A DNA stretch of 64,000 bases. Origin: Ceratotherium simum simum (taxonomy: Eukaryota; Chordata; Mammalia; Perissodactyla; Rhinocerotidae). The translations under genes were made by a program, and so were the position numbers. Every line of letters starts with the position of its first letter. Position 1 is the first letter of the stretch. Below the pieces are notes generated by a model. That model saw only the letters and a program-made list of their open reading frames with translations. It ran no database searches and was not told where the DNA came from. The stretch lies in assembly GCF_000283155.1 (NCBI RefSeq), contig NW_004454179.1:11023006-11087005 (forward strand), in the 5' to 3' direction. Positions 19,501-31,130 of the stretch are shown here, piece after piece.

Positions 19501-22500
19501 AAGGGCTAGGCCCCCTGCCCGGGGTGGTGGGGTGGAGGCGGAGGGCCGGGGGCAGAGACGAAGCCACACCTGGGCGGGATGGGCACTAATGATGCCCTCA
19601 GAGCAGGACAGCCTGCATTCAGGACACCAGTTCCTTCTGCAGATAGTTAGAAAGGGCTGTAGCCAGGCGCCCCTTGCCATTCCAGACGCGATTGGATGCC
19701 CTGATGTGCATCTCCTGTGCTCAATCCAGGGTCCCAAGATAAGTTCCCCACCTGAGGGGAAGCTATACCAAGCCACACAGTGGTTGACAAGGTGGTCCTA
19801 GGAGTGCTCTAAGAGTCACCAACTCCAGCCACAGCGGTCAGGATCAGGGAGGGCTTTCTGGTGGAGGTGCTATTTATGCTGAAGAGTGAGCAGGGTTTCA
19901 GTAGGCCAAGAGGGGGTATTCCAGGCACAGGGGTCAGCTGGAACAAAGGCTCAGAGGGGAACAATATAGCCTGCCTGTCAGAACGTGTGAGAAGCCTATC
20001 TGCCCCTGCCTTCACTGAGAAAGAGGAGACTTAGGGGATGTTGGATGGAAATGGAGGAGTAATGGGAAACCAGGAATGACCCTGCCTGAAGGGGAAGGGG
20101 AGATGGGGTGTGTGTACAGGGGCTATGCATATGGTCACACACATACAGGGCAGCGCAGTGCCTAGTCAAGGACTTGAGCCCTCAATGCCCTAGGAGTAGC
20201 CAGGTTACCAAAGCCTACCCCTACCCAACAATCCCTAGGCTGGCTTAGGGATGTGGCTGGACCCACTGTGACACCTCCAGGTCTGGGATTACAGGCTTCT
20301 TCATCCTGGTGCCCACTTGCCCACTGTCACCAGGGCACCTGTTGTGCCTTGCTCTCAGGGCACCAATGCTAGATCCAGCTCAAATGCCCCTTGGCAGAAA
20401 AGGTAAAACCCATAGCAAGAGCAAGCCCAGGGGGAGGGTATGTGTGATGTCAGGCCAGTCAGACCCTTTGGCCTACCAGCAACCGGGAGGTGGGCCCCAC
20501 ACAGACAACACCTTCCCTGGGGCCTAGTTGAGGGCCCTGCCCAAATGCAGACAGAGAACACAAGATGGGCCTTGATTCCTCCAGACCCCAGGCTGAGGAA
20601 CAGGATGGCTTTGGCACAGTTCCCTGGGGTCTGATGGGACCACAGGGCCTACCTAGGGATACTTCAGTGGTTGGCTGTCGGCACAGTCTGTCAAGATGGG
20701 AGCCCTTGGGACTGTCCCTGAAGACTATCTGCCCTTGGAAGCAGGAACACTCTGGCACCTCGAGGGTGGATGAAGGACTCCATCTTTCTCTCTACCTGGT
20801 TTAGACAGGTTAGAAATTCCCTGTCCTTCGGGCCAGCCCACAGTCCCCAGCTCCAGGATAAAGAAAGGCAGAAAAGAAGGAAGGGTAAGGGAGACAGCAA
20901 AGCTCCTTGCCATCTAGGCAATGGCTGTGTGCCCACAGCTGCCCTCTGACCTGTATGCTCCAGCCAGTACCTCCCCCTCCCTAGCCCATAGGCAGAACAG
21001 AGTGTCCAGGGGTCTTGATGGAACAAAGGGCTGAGGGAGCCATGGTGACCTTGAAAGAGGTCCCCAGGCATTGTGAGAAGTAGCCTAGGCTGCCTGAGGA
21101 TGGCAGAGGGACAACAGAGGGAGGAGGGAGCGCTGGTGCCCAGCAGGGCGCCTATACCCCCCGAGGTGTGTTCCAGCCCCCACCATCATCCTGAGGGCAG
21201 CCCCTGGAGGGGTGATGCTCAGAGCAAAACTGCCCCTCCAGTACTCCTCCCCCAAGTCAGAGCACACACATAAAAGAGAATCCTGGTGCTCCTCAGGTTT
21301 CAGCAGTGACAGGTTAAAAGCAAAGAATCCACCCAGCACTGCACACCACCCACCACCGAGTCCTGCCAGTGATGTTGCTCCACCTTCCAGATTGGCCTGT
21401 CAGTCAGGCTTTGGCATTATTGAAAGATCAAACTCAGTCCTGCCTGTTCATTACCTTAATCCTATTTTCTACAAGGCTTTATTATCTGCTTGTGCTTCTC
21501 TGGGAAAGACAGCTACAGACAGTCGTCCTGTCCAACAAAAGCGGATGTCCACCCACCAAAAGCGATGTCTCCACCAGGGCATCTTTCCCTCAATCCCTGA
21601 ACCACTCAGTCCTCCAAGCTTCCCCGGGGACAGGAGAGATGGTTAAACAAGGCGTGGTTCCTCTCAGTCGTGAGATGCGGAGTCTGGGGGCTATAGAGAA
21701 GGCAATGCCAAGTGATGCCCAGGGTAGCCCTGCCACAGGCTGACCAGAGGGTGCAGAGGCTGTTTCTTGTCTGGCTCCAATGAGAACTAAGGCCATAGCT
21801 GTCTTATGCCCATTTTCATTTGAGTTCTATAAAGACCCAGTGTTTGGGGTTTCATAAGAGAATGCCATTCAAGGAGTTAGTGCCTTAGAACTCCATCCTG
21901 ACCATAAATCTGTGCCTAGCAGCACCCCTACCAAGGCAGCCACAGGCAGAAGAGGGCCACTCAAAGATTACTCAACCTTTGAGACAAAGCTGGGCCATGG
22001 TAGTGCACCCATCCCACCCTTTGGCTTGTCTGCCATTCTGGGCCCAGGCCAGTGATGATGCCAAGCACAAGGTCAAGCTACATGACTAAATAAAACTGAC
22101 TTACAGCAGAAATGCACATCTTTGTAACCTGCAGCCTTACTATCAAGAGCTTTCTCTGTGCCATGAAGTCAGCAGGTTCTCCTCCCCTGCTACTGGTCAC
22201 AAGGCCACAGATATTTTGGAGGATTAAAAGGCTGAGCCTCCACAAACTCCAAGGTACTAATGTGGAAGACAGCTGTGGGTAGGGAGAAAGAGAGGGAAGG
22301 AAGACAGCTTACAGTGGTTGAATGCCCTCAAGGTGACAGGCACTGTGTGGACACTTTTTCAAAATATTTTTTTTCCTATTAGTTCTGTTAGGTAGGGATC
22401 ATTAAATCCCATTTACAAATGTGCAAACTGAGGCCCAGAGAGCCTCCCGCCCCAACCCCCGCTCATAGAGCTAATAAGCGGTAGAGTCAGATCTGGAACC

Positions 22501-25500
22501 CAGGTCTGTCTGACCACATGGTCTGTGCTCCCTCTGTAGCTCCTCACAGCCTCCAAGTCACATACTAGAGGAGGGCCCCCTTCTGCCCCGGCCCCATTCG
22601 GAAGAAAGAAGTTGCTGGTGGCAGGAGTCTGGCAGAGTGAGCCAAGGGGACAACTTTCACATACTGTAGGAACTCCAACATTCCAGGTGCTAAAGAGCAA
22701 AGGAGCCCTTGGAAGTTTTAGCTGTGCTGGCAACTGTGATGTGACAATCAGCTACATTAACAAAAGCAGAAGAGCTAGAATAAGGGAGATGATAGCACCT
22801 GCCACTCACTCATCAGCCCACACCTGGTGTGTTCAGTACTCAGTTGTGAACATCACACTTCAAGAGGGATCAAACCAGATAAATCAGAGAAACTTTCAGG
22901 TGAGTATAGTCCCGAAACCAATATGATACCAACCCTGTAAGTCACCCATCCAACTATTCCTCACTTACTTTCTTGCTGACCCAAACTGGATTTGGTGCCC
23001 GCCCCTCCCCTCCCCCACTGCCGCTGAGCATGGGGGGAAAGCTGCGCTCTTCCCCAGGCCCAGAAGGTGAATCTTGACTCGTCATTCCATTTCCCTTGCC
23101 AGAGTTTGGTTTAGGGTGAGTACTGGAGCACACTTTTGGCTCACTAAATATGAGGAGAAGTCTGCTTGGAGACTCCTATGACAGTCTTCCTCATCTTAAA
23201 AAGGGACCCTAGGCAGTGACATTCCTCATCCTTCCTTCTTCCCTTTGGATATTGCCTTTATGAGTTGGTAGAGCTTTTGTAACCAACCTGAGGACAAGGG
23301 CAAAAGCCACCTTGACTGGGGTGGCAAAGCAGAAAGCTAAGGAGCAGATGGACCCTCATGGTCTCATTGAGCTACTGAACCCATCAATTCTGGAACCAGC
23401 TAACAGTCCAATTTCTGGACTCCTTGTCATTTAAGACAATAATAATCCCTTTATTGTTTGAGCCACTTTGAATTAGGTCTTCATTACTTATAGCCAAAAG
23501 CACCCTAACTGATCTACTATGTTTATGAGCAACAATTGAAGACTTTTGAGCCTGGAAAAGAGAAGACCCTGGAGGAGCCGGACCAAGTTTTCAGATATTT
23601 AAAGGCCTGTCCTTCAGAGGAGAGGTTCAACTTGCTTCTTGTCCAGGATCACAGCTCCAGGAAACAGATCAACCCTTGATGGAGGGTAGGCATTCTAACT
23701 CTCAGAGCTATCCAAAGATGTAATGTGGTGTTTGGGGAAGTTGCAAGTTTCCTATCCCTGTGATTGGATGACCATCAAGACAATGTCGTAGAGAAAACCA
23801 TATTTAATTAAAACATCTCAAGTGTGATAAAAAAATCTTTTGGAAAGATTGACAGTACAATAGATTTTTCAGAAAAAAAGATATGGCCAATACTTTCCAG
23901 GGGAGATGGAGAGAAAAGGAGAAGACAAGCTAGAGCAACTGAGACAGGAGACAGGAGACAGGCAAGAAGAGCACATCCTCGGGGCCGGCCCAGTGGCACA
24001 AGAGGTTAAGTGCACGCACTCCGCTGCAGCGGCCCGGGATTCACTGGTTCGGACCCTGGGCACACGACGCACTGCTTGTCGAGCCATGCTGCGGCAGTGT
24101 CCCATATAAAGTAGAGGAAGAGGGACATGGATGTTAGCCCAGGGCCAGTCTTCCTCAGCAAAAAGAGGAGGATTGGCAGATGTTAGCTCAGGGCTGATCT
24201 TTCTCACAAAACAAAAAAGAAGAGCACATCCTCACCATCCCTGTAAATTATGTGAAAACCAGAATGTGGGGGCCTAGGGCCAGGTGAAGAGTTCTTAGAC
24301 TTGGTGCCAAAAGCACGATTGATAAAAGATAAAGTCAATAATTTGGACTTCATCAAAATTTAAAGTTTTTGCTCTGTGGAAGACCCTGTTAAGAGGATAA
24401 AAAGACAAGCTATAGACTTAGAGAAGATATTTGCCAACCACATATCTGACAAAGGATTAATATCTAGAATATATAAAGAACTCTGAAAACTCAACAGTGA
24501 AAAAGTAAACAATCTAATTAGAAAATGGGCAAAAGATATAAGCAGACATTTCAGCAAAGAAAGTATAAAGAAGGCAACTAAGCACATGAAAAGATGTTCA
24601 ATATCATTAGCTAGGAGGGAAATTCAAATTAAAACCATGATAAGATACCAGACCTATTAGATTAGCTAAAATAAAAAATAGTGACAGTACCAAATGCTGT
24701 GGAGGATGTGAAGAAACTAGATCTCTTGTACATTGGGGTCAGAATATAAAATGATAAAGATACTCAATTTTCCAGGTAAAAAAATAAAAACTAAACTTAC
24801 CAAATGACCTGGCAATTGTACTCCTGGGCATTTATCCCAGAGAAATTAAAACGTATGTCCACACAAAAGCCTATACACAAATGTTCATAACAGCTTTATT
24901 TGCAACAAGTCAAAAAATTGAAAACAACTCAAATGTCATTCAATGGGTGAATGCTGTTCAATGGGGAAAGAAACTTTGGTACATCCATCCCAGGGAATAC
25001 TACTGGGCAATGAAAAAGAAAGCACTATGGATACATGCAGCAACTTCTACAGGTCTCAAGGGAATTATGCTGAGTTAAAGAAAAAAAGCAAATCTCAAAA
25101 GGTTACATAGTATATTATTTCATTTATATAATACTTTCAAAATGACAAAATTACAGAGATGGAAGACACATAAATGGTTGCCAGGGGTTAGGGACAAGAG
25201 GAAGGGGAGAAAGAGGGGAGGATGGGTAGGACAATAAAAGGGTACGTGAGGGATCTTTGTGCGAATGGAATGAACAGTTCTGTATCTTGATTGTGGTAGT
25301 GGTTACATGAATCTACACATGGGATAAAATTGCAAAGAACTACACACACACAAGTGCAATCTGAATAAAGGTCTGTGGATTGTACCAATGTCAATTTCCT
25401 GGGTTTTGGTATTATATTACATAAGATGTTACACAGGTAACTTGCTGTCCTATTTTTATAACTTCTATGAATCTATAATTATTTCAAAATAAAAAGTTTA

Positions 25501-26070
25501 AAAAAACCACAACAGAATGGCAGATAATCAGATGGGAATGTGTTTAGCCTGCCAAGGAGCAGAATTGTGAATAAAACCTGGATATACTTCAACTCTTCTG
25601 TATAATTCTTTTTATGGATCTGTAGGCCACTTTCAAAATTTCTTTATTTTAGAAAAATTATCTCTGAAGATAGATAGGATTTTATGTAGCCACATAGGCA
25701 CTCCTCAGAGAAAGAGTATCATAAATCCAAATTGTTATTGTTATCACAAATTCCACATGAAATTATTTACCTATTATAAATTACTTCAGCAGTTGGCTCA
25801 AGCTAACCCAAACGATTCCATGTGAGAAGGCACCACAGCAGAGGCTATTGGTGGGTTGCAGGCCGGGGTCCTTCCCAGCCTCCTCCTGGACCACTCAGCG
25901 GCCAGCTGAAGCATGAGCTGGCTCAGCCAGCTCTCTCCTTTGCTTCCCTGGCTGCTCCAGCCCCCTCCCCACTGGAAGCCATGGTGGGCTCAGGAATCTC
26001 TTACCTGTTGAGGTCCCAGATTCTTAGGGGTGAGAAGTGCCCACAGCAAGCCGTCCCTGTCACGAAAGAG
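13397..26070 (-). CDS. FBXW4: FBXW4 (dactylin), exons 6-9
   Basis: F-box and WD40 protein, a substrate-recognition subunit of SCF-type ubiquitin ligases. Reading the minus strand, exons 26070-26005, 14508-14368, 13858-13717 and 13516-13397 join in phase to encode about the last 156 of ~412 residues. Successive WD repeat ends are visible: LRIWDLN (exon 6), VRYWDLR (exon 7) and VRLWDRR (exon 8). The protein ends HVLDFQNP before TGA. The F-box and first blades lie in exons 1-5, beyond the window. No stops or frameshifts are present. One difference from the human protein as I remember it is Ser for Phe in the YESPxTLLSCGY loop. Human FBXW4 spans the split hand/foot 3 locus, and the mouse gene is the site of dactylaplasia insertions. 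The present evidence favours regulatory effects on neighbouring Fgf8 as part of the cause. Confidence 0.97.
13517..14367 (-). other. FBXW4: FBXW4 introns 8 and 7
   Basis: Intron 8 (13517-13716) is 200 bp and intron 7 (13859-14367) is 509 bp, interrupted by exon 8. Both have GT-AG ends on the minus strand. No repeat or motif cluster stands out. Confidence 0.9.
13717..13858 (-). CDS. FBXW4: FBXW4 exon 8
   Basis: A 142-bp exon with acceptor CCTGGACAG and donor GTAAGC. It encodes (R)[16 protein letters not shown], a [19 protein letters not shown] blade and RRQRACLH. It completes the split arginine codon left by exon 7. Confidence 0.96.
14368..14508 (-). CDS. FBXW4: FBXW4 exon 7
   Basis: A 141-bp exon with acceptor TCTCCCTAG and donor GTGAGTA. 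It encodes (S)[17 protein letters not shown] through [16 protein letters not shown](R). The WD dipeptide and flanking DTYVRY mark the end of a propeller blade. Confidence 0.96.
15180..15260. promoter_or_regulatory. Candidate SOX-type double site
   Basis: AACAAT at 15205-15210 and CTTTGT at 15213-15218 form two facing SOX-type cores two bases apart, followed by GTGTAATTCC. Flanks are GC-rich. Confidence 0.3.
15704..15775 (+). repeat. Two-copy 36-bp tandem duplication
   Basis: Two adjacent copies of a unit beginning GGAGCCACCATCTTCCCTGA and ending near AAGACTAAA. They differ by one or two bases at the end (AGGAATAA versus AGAATTCC). Confidence 0.9.
16680..17120. promoter_or_regulatory. Candidate regulatory stretch I (FBXW4 intron 6)
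   Basis: Unique DNA with CCAATAAAAAG, CAGCCGACAATAG (SOX-like ACAATAG), ACGATTAGATTGCAATTTG and TTTAACTAG. Motif-based only. Confidence 0.3.
18405..18900 (+). repeat. Ancient interspersed repeat, class uncertain
   Basis: CCATTTATTGAACACCTTCT, AAGGCATTGTGC, AAGAAGTTTTCAATCCAGTG and TTTTGAGCAGGGAGTGG are typical of a common old mammalian repeat. I cannot name its subfamily with confidence. Confidence 0.5.
19150..19300. promoter_or_regulatory. Candidate homeodomain palindrome stretch
   Basis: CTGTAATTACAG at 19187-19198 is a perfect 12-bp palindrome of two homeodomain half-sites, followed by GATAAAAGGATACAAA and GATAAGG (GATA-like). Repeat-free. Confidence 0.3.
19336..19393 (+). repeat. Purine (GA/AAAG) tract
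   Basis: An almost pure A/G run built from GAAAGAAA units, low complexity. Confidence 0.85.
22310..22470 (-). repeat. MIR fragment
   Basis: GACAGGCACTGTGTGGACAC, then CATTTACAAATGTGCAAACT and GAGGCCCAGAGAG, the reverse complement of MIR. Confidence 0.65.
23435..23520 (+). repeat. Old repeat end, class uncertain
   Basis: CCTTTATTGTTTGAGCCACT and AGCCAAAAGCACCCTAACTG resemble the end of a common old mammalian repeat. Class not determined. Confidence 0.4.
23981..24216 (+). mobile_element. ERE SINE (GGCGCAAG-type head)
   Basis: Head GGGGCCGGCCCAGTGGCACA, middle CCCATATAAAGTAGAGGAAG, tail GATGTTAGCTCAGGGCTGATC. The 17-base TSD AAGAAGAGCACATCCTC lies at 23964-23980 and 24217-24233. Confidence 0.95.
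24285..25500 (+). mobile_element. Old L1 3' end (ORF2 C-terminus and 3' UTR)
   Basis: The decayed frame includes ATTTGCCAACCACATATC and GGGCAAAAGATATAAGCAG, corresponding to the IFANHISD and KRFS segments of L1 ORF2. It is followed by a 3' UTR with GTGGTAGTGGTTACATGAAT. Multiple stops show it is dead. It is 5'-truncated and runs antisense to FBXW4. Confidence 0.85.
26005..26070 (-). CDS. FBXW4: FBXW4 exon 6
   Basis: A 66-bp exon isolated 11.5 kb from the next one. On the minus strand the acceptor is a pyrimidine tract ending TTTTTTGGTAG and the donor is GTAAGAG. It encodes (S)[20 protein letters not shown] and N, starting and ending within AG-N serine codons that match the flanking exons. 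This is a WD blade segment. Confidence 0.95.
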
Positions 26071-27619
26071 CTACCAAAAAAGGAGAGGAGAGTCAGGTCT
26101 GGCTTGTCAGAACTTGTGGCAGAAATGGCTACAAAATTGGAAGTGCCATCCTCATTCTCCAGGGGATCATGGGGTTAAGCCAGGATGATGGAAGCAGCCA
26201 AGACAGCTATCAGAGGAGCTGCGAGAAGACAACTAGAAGAAAGGTGAGGGCTGTAACCTCCCACCGCTGCTTGGCCAGAGGACCCATGGGTTCAACAATG
26301 GCTGAGCTTGCTGCTTCCTGCTCAGACCTGGTCGTGTGGTCTCTGCCCACCATAAAAACGGATCTCTAGATGCACAACTCTGATGCCAAGGGGCAGCAAG
26401 CCTGTTGGGCTGCAGTTGTATAAAGGACAAGTTCACGATGCCATGGCACAGATAAGGTCTCCTGGGAATCAGCTGTTGGGTGCTAGAAGGTGATGCCCTG
26501 ATCAGAGGTGAGGGTGGGCATTATGGAAGGTTTTAAGAGTTGGGGGACTCTGGTAATATGGCAAAAGCACAGAACAGGTGTAAAGGCACCAAAATGAGGA
26601 AAGGTGAGTCACAATATGAAAAGGTGAGATAGGTGATAATGCTCGTAAATGAGGGTGAGAGAGTAGGGAATGTGAGGGGCCAGGCAGCCAGGGCTGTTGC
26701 GGAGTAGGATGGGGGTCAGGCAGAGTTTAGAGGACAATGACAGATACTCCCAAGAGGCAGGTAAGAAGAAACACTCTGACCATATTTCCCAGAGTGTCTC
26801 TTAAACCTCTAAAAAGTTCAACATATACAATCTGCAGAGTTTCATTTTAAGTGGAGGCATAAGCCCAGTGAGAAGGATCTGTGCAATGAGCCAGGTTGGC
26901 CAAAGACTAGAACTTGAACCTCTACGCCAGACCACTCCTTTGTTAAAGGATTTGGCAGGTGGGGGCGGGGGAAGCCTGCAGGAACCCCAGGCTTGAAAAC
27001 CTAAACAGTGAGCAAGAGAGTTGAAAGCAGTTGTGTCACTCAGGAGCCCTGGGGCAGGGAAGGGCCATGTCCCTACATGTCTGGCATGGGGAGAAGGGGG
27101 GACTGGACATACTAATGACATGTTTGCAATGTGGGGGCCGCAGCCCATCCGCCCTGGCCCTGCCCAGCACCTGTGGCTCTCTGATCCCAAGCATGTCAGT
27201 GGGGAGATGGATTTCCACAGAGAGGGCTCTGAAGAAGCCAGTGGCTTTGGCTGCAGGGGGAGGTGGCCTGCCAGTTGCTCATGGGGAAGATGTTAGGGCA
27301 GGCATTGGCCAAACCACTGATTTACAATCAAAATTGCAGGGCAGGTGTCTACTTTTCAACCCCAGGCTGACAAAAGGCCACATGAGCCACCCTGGGGCTC
27401 CCATGCCTCAAGCCAAGACTTCCTCTAGGGACATGCTCCATCATCCTAGCTTCCTCTTGACCCATAGGAGTGCCAGCAGCCACTAAACTAGAGTGGCATG
27501 CCAAAACAGCCACTCTGTCATGCCCCAAGTGACTCTCAGCCTGGGAAGCAGCCCCTGGACACTGAAGCCCCAAACTACAAAGCCAGGAGGTGTTGTCCTC
27601 ACCTCCCTCCCTCCGACAT

Positions 27620-27720
27620 TTTTCTCTTGAGGGTAATCCATTAATAACTGGTAAAGCCAATTACCTTGGGTTGGAAACATAATAGCCACTTAGAAATCAT
27701 TCAAGCGGGCAATTGGGCTC
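27620..27720. promoter_or_regulatory. Candidate regulatory stretch C
   Basis: In 90 bases: GGTAATCCATTAATAAC (27632), CCAATTACC (27657) and GCAATTGGG (27709), all homeodomain-type. It lies 1.6 kb on the 5' side of FBXW4 exon 6. Confidence 0.35.
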
Positions 27721-28767
27721 TCCAGACTTTTGAGGAGTGGGGGCCAGGTGAGGGGCGCCAGCACAGACACACAGACATCTCTTAAGGAGGCCTGTGGCAG
27801 GCCTTTGACTGGCCACAGGCCTAAATTAGCGTCAAGGTAAGTCAATAGAGAGATGGGAGGCACCTGGAACCTGAATCCCTGCCACTCCCACAGCTCTGAC
27901 CCCCGCCCCAGCAGGCTGGGGTAGGGATGGGAACACCTTCTCCTGGGACTCCTGTCTTTCTTTATTCCTTCCCACCCATGCCTGGCCCTGTCCATCTGCC
28001 ACCAGGAGGAGTACCTCTCATCTTCATACCCCATGAAGGCCTTTCTTAATTGCCTGGACAAGGCACCATGAACATTTCTTTCCAAAGCTGCCCTTTTCTC
28101 TTGCTTAACCATGTGAAGCAGGGAGGAAGAAAAGGAGGGAAAGTAGAGAGTCCCCCCGGCACTTATGAGGACTTAAGAGTTTAATCAAATTTAACACTCA
28201 GTAAAAAACCACGTAAGCCACAGTCAAGCAGATTTGGAGCCAGGTCTTGCTGGGGACACTCACCAGGACTTATACCCAAACCATGGGGACTGCCCAGGAC
28301 ACTGGGTGGTGAGGCTGGCTGCTGACATAGCCCTGCACACCTCAAACTACTGCCCTCTACTTTCGGCCATACTTGCTCCCCACCCTACCCCCCAATTCCC
28401 ACAGACTTTAGGATGTATGAGGCAAAAGCCACAGACCAGCCACATTCAAAATCAGAAGATTAAAAGGGGTACCCAAGTGCAGTGTTGCCAGAGTGTGGAC
28501 AGACACATAGAGCAGAAAAGAGAAGAAATTCACTATTCTGGGACACTCAAAGGATGCTTCACATCCCACAGTGAGTCCATGAGATAGAAATTATTATTCC
28601 CATTGTATAGAAAGGGAAAATAAAGTGACAGCCAAGCCTCCACGAATTTACCTGAAATGCTGCAGCTGCACACAGGATCTGTTGCTCACATACTTGCACC
28701 CCTCCCTGGAGACTCGCCAGATCAAGTGATCTGAAAAAGGGCTAGTGGAGTGGGATCTGCACATCAT

Positions 28768-28821
28768 AGGAGGCCTCACTAACCTCACAGGAGGCCTCAC
28801 TAACCTCACAGGAGGCCTCAT
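28768..28821 (+). repeat. 21-bp tandem repeat, 2.5 copies
   Basis: AGGAGGCCTCACTAACCTCAC occurs twice in tandem, and a third partial unit AGGAGGCCTCA follows before the sequence diverges. Confidence 0.9.
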
Positions 28822-29647
28822 TCTCTCTAACCTCCACCAGGCAATTTAGCTGGAACATAATGCCATCCTGCTCCGTTTGCATCAGCCTGAGGTCTTCAAA
28901 CAGATTCTCTCCACATCCCTCACTGGGCTGGGTCCTATAAGCATGCCAAAGGTTCTCAATAAATACTTGGAGATGAACTAAAGGAACACATGTACCATTC
29001 CTTCTATGGCTCCTCCTAAGGGACTACTCAAAGAATCTTCCCCATTAAAAGGTCTTTGCTATAACCTCAACTTAGGGTTTGAAGTTCCTGAAAAAGCCAG
29101 CTCTCCTCAGAAAGGAATAAAGATTCACACGGCTTTTGCCCTCAGTCCTATCTCTTCCCTCAGGAGTATCCCAGGGACAGGGATAGCAAACCTGTGCCGA
29201 ACAGGCAGAGGCAAGAGCTCCTGGCTCCCCAGGTGGCTTGACCATCCTTCCTCTGGGTCCCTACCACACTTTGGTCTCACCTTCATGGGACAAATAGTAC
29301 TTTTTTGGTTGTCTTCTCATCTTCCCTTTGAGATCATGAACCGTCTGGTGGCTCCTGTGTACTCCAGTGCCAAGCACAGTGCCTGGTCCAAAAGAAGTAC
29401 TCAGTACAAATCTGTAGACTTGAACTGAAAGGGCCTTCCAGAGCTCACAGCCAAAGGCTGGGTAAGATAGTCACATGGGCTGTGAAGGGGGTCCCTCTGC
29501 TTCTTAACAGAATAATTCCCAAACCACCAGACTCAGACTTGAATGACACATGACATAGTCATACATCGTTGGGGTACTGAAGTCTCTCATAAGTACCACA
29601 ACCAGATAATAGATGAGAAGTACCAACAGTATCTAAAAATTAATGTC

Positions 29648-29670
29648 CAAACACACACACACACACACAT
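29648..29670 (+). repeat. (CA)n microsatellite
   Basis: About ten CA units, interrupted only at the ends. Confidence 0.9.
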
Positions 29671-30094
29671 AGATGCTCTTAAACAATGTACGTACTCTCT
29701 CAGCTTGAGGGTCAAAAAGTCATTCTGACTCCATAAACTCTACTCTTTTTGGACCAGAAAGCCCTACCAGAAACCAGACTTCTATAATTTCTCATCCTGT
29801 CCCAGACCTTGCCCAGATCCCTAACCTACCTTATCGGCCCCCTGGCCCCAGTTCAGGCAAACTTGGCATCACAGAGATCATCCTCAGGCCCAAGAAGTAG
29901 AAATAGGAGCCCTCATATCAGAGAGAGACACCAGGACAATTAGGGTTCAGGTACTCAAGTTGAAGAATAGAAAATAACAAGGTACAGAAAAGAGGAGAGG
30001 AAGATAAGAAGGGAAATCAGTTGGGTGTGGGCAGTGTGAAAAGAAGGTGGAGTCTTGCTGCCTCTGCCTTAGGTTAGGCCCTCTTAATTACACT

Positions 30095-30270
30095 AGTAAT
30101 TTACGGAGCACCTACTAAGTGCCAGGTTCTAAGCATGTGTTTCAAAAGCATTATCCCATCTAATCCTCGTAACTCTATGCAGTAGGTACCACCTTCCCTA
30201 TTTTATAGACGAGGAAACCGAGGCACAGAGAGGTAATGGAACTTGCTCTAGCTCACACAGGAAGCAACTA
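30095..30270 (-). repeat. MIR-type ancient SINE
   Basis: GGAGCACCTACTAAGTGCCA, ATCCCATCTAATCCTCGTAA, TTTTATAGACGAGGAAACCG and AGGCACAGAGAGGTAATGGA follow the reverse complement order of MIR-type repeats. Confidence 0.7.
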
Positions 30271-30299
30271 GTAGGACTGGAATCTGATTTTACCACCCC

Positions 30300-30385
30300 C
30301 TGCCCTGAAGGTTCTCTCCCAGCACCTAGTATAATGCCTGACACATACTGAAAACTCAAATACTTGGTGAATGAATGAATGGACA
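30300..30385 (+). repeat. L2-type 3' end
   Basis: CACCTAGTATAATGCCTGAC followed by ACATACTGAAAACTCAAATA and TTGGTGAATGAATGAATGG. Confidence 0.6.
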
Positions 30386-30559
30386 AATGAACAAATAACT
30401 CCACCTGGAAGAAGAAAGGAGCGACTGAGTGGCTCTGAGGAGGGGCAGCAGAAGTGGCGTGCTCAGCAGCTGTGCACCATGACTGGCCTAGAGCCGCCCA
30501 GCTGGCCCAGGCCCCGGCCGCCTCTGAACCGAGGCTGACACACTTTGGCAAGGGAGGCC

Positions 30560-31130
30560 ACCAGAGCTGTCACATCATTCACCAACATGCCCATCAAGTG
30601 TATTCAGTTCTCTTCAACCCGCACTGGCATTTTAATTACTGTTGGGTAAACTAATTTGTACAAATGAAGGCCGGGCTGCCTAATAGAATATGCAAGCTCT
30701 CTGACCTCTGACAGGCACTGACACGAGATACAAAGGCTGCCGAGGAAGGCTTTTTATCTGAGCCTTATTACTCTCTATTACTCCAATTAGTCAGGCTCCA
30801 GTGCTCCTAATTGGAGGAAAAATTGCAATTAAATCAATTTTTGATGGGCTGCAAGTGGGCTCCCGAACCGCCCTGCTTGTGAAACACTGATATTATAGCA
30901 GCAAAGGTCACAGGCCTCATCGGCACCTGGGGGCCCCCCAATTTCCCTCGTCCCCCTCCTAAAATACCTCAAGGAAATCCCTGCCCCTCCATCGGCTCGG
31001 CCTGCAAGGGTGGGAAGGAGGGAATCATTAGAACATGTCAGGTCTCATTGCTGCTGCCACCATCTGCTAACCCGCGCCACTGACATCATTACGGCAGCTA
31101 AGTCCCAAAGCATGAATGCAGTGCGAAGGT
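30560..31130. promoter_or_regulatory. Candidate conserved enhancer A (FBXW4 intron 5)
   Basis: A repeat-free stretch between a MIR/L2 block and unremarkable intron. It holds dense homeodomain-type cores: TTAATTAC (30632-30639), CTCCAATTAG (30781-30790), its perfect inverse CTAATTGGAG (30807-30816) and GCAATTAAAT (30825-30834). Nuclear-receptor half-sites (TGACCT, AAGGTCA) are also present. The texture is that of deeply conserved developmental enhancers. Function is inferred from motifs and locus; conservation was not tested. Confidence 0.5.

Larger units (their letters stand above)
14509..26004 (-). other. FBXW4: FBXW4 intron 6
   Basis: 11.5 kb between exons 7 and 6. It holds ancient repeats (about 18405-18900, 19815-20000, 22310-22470), an ERE SINE (23981-24216), an old L1 3' end (24285-25500), a GA-rich tract (19336-19393), a 36-bp tandem duplication (15704-15775) and motif-dense unique stretches near 15180-15260, 16680-17120 and 19150-19300. 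No exon was recognised. Confidence 0.85.

Noticed and set aside
19324..19776. 150-codon minus-strand open frame
   Set aside because: Part is a translation of the GA-rich tract (runs of Phe/Leu/Ser). No domain.
28768..28821. Short repeats as a CRISPR-like array
   Set aside because: Tandem units have no spacers and the genome is mammalian.
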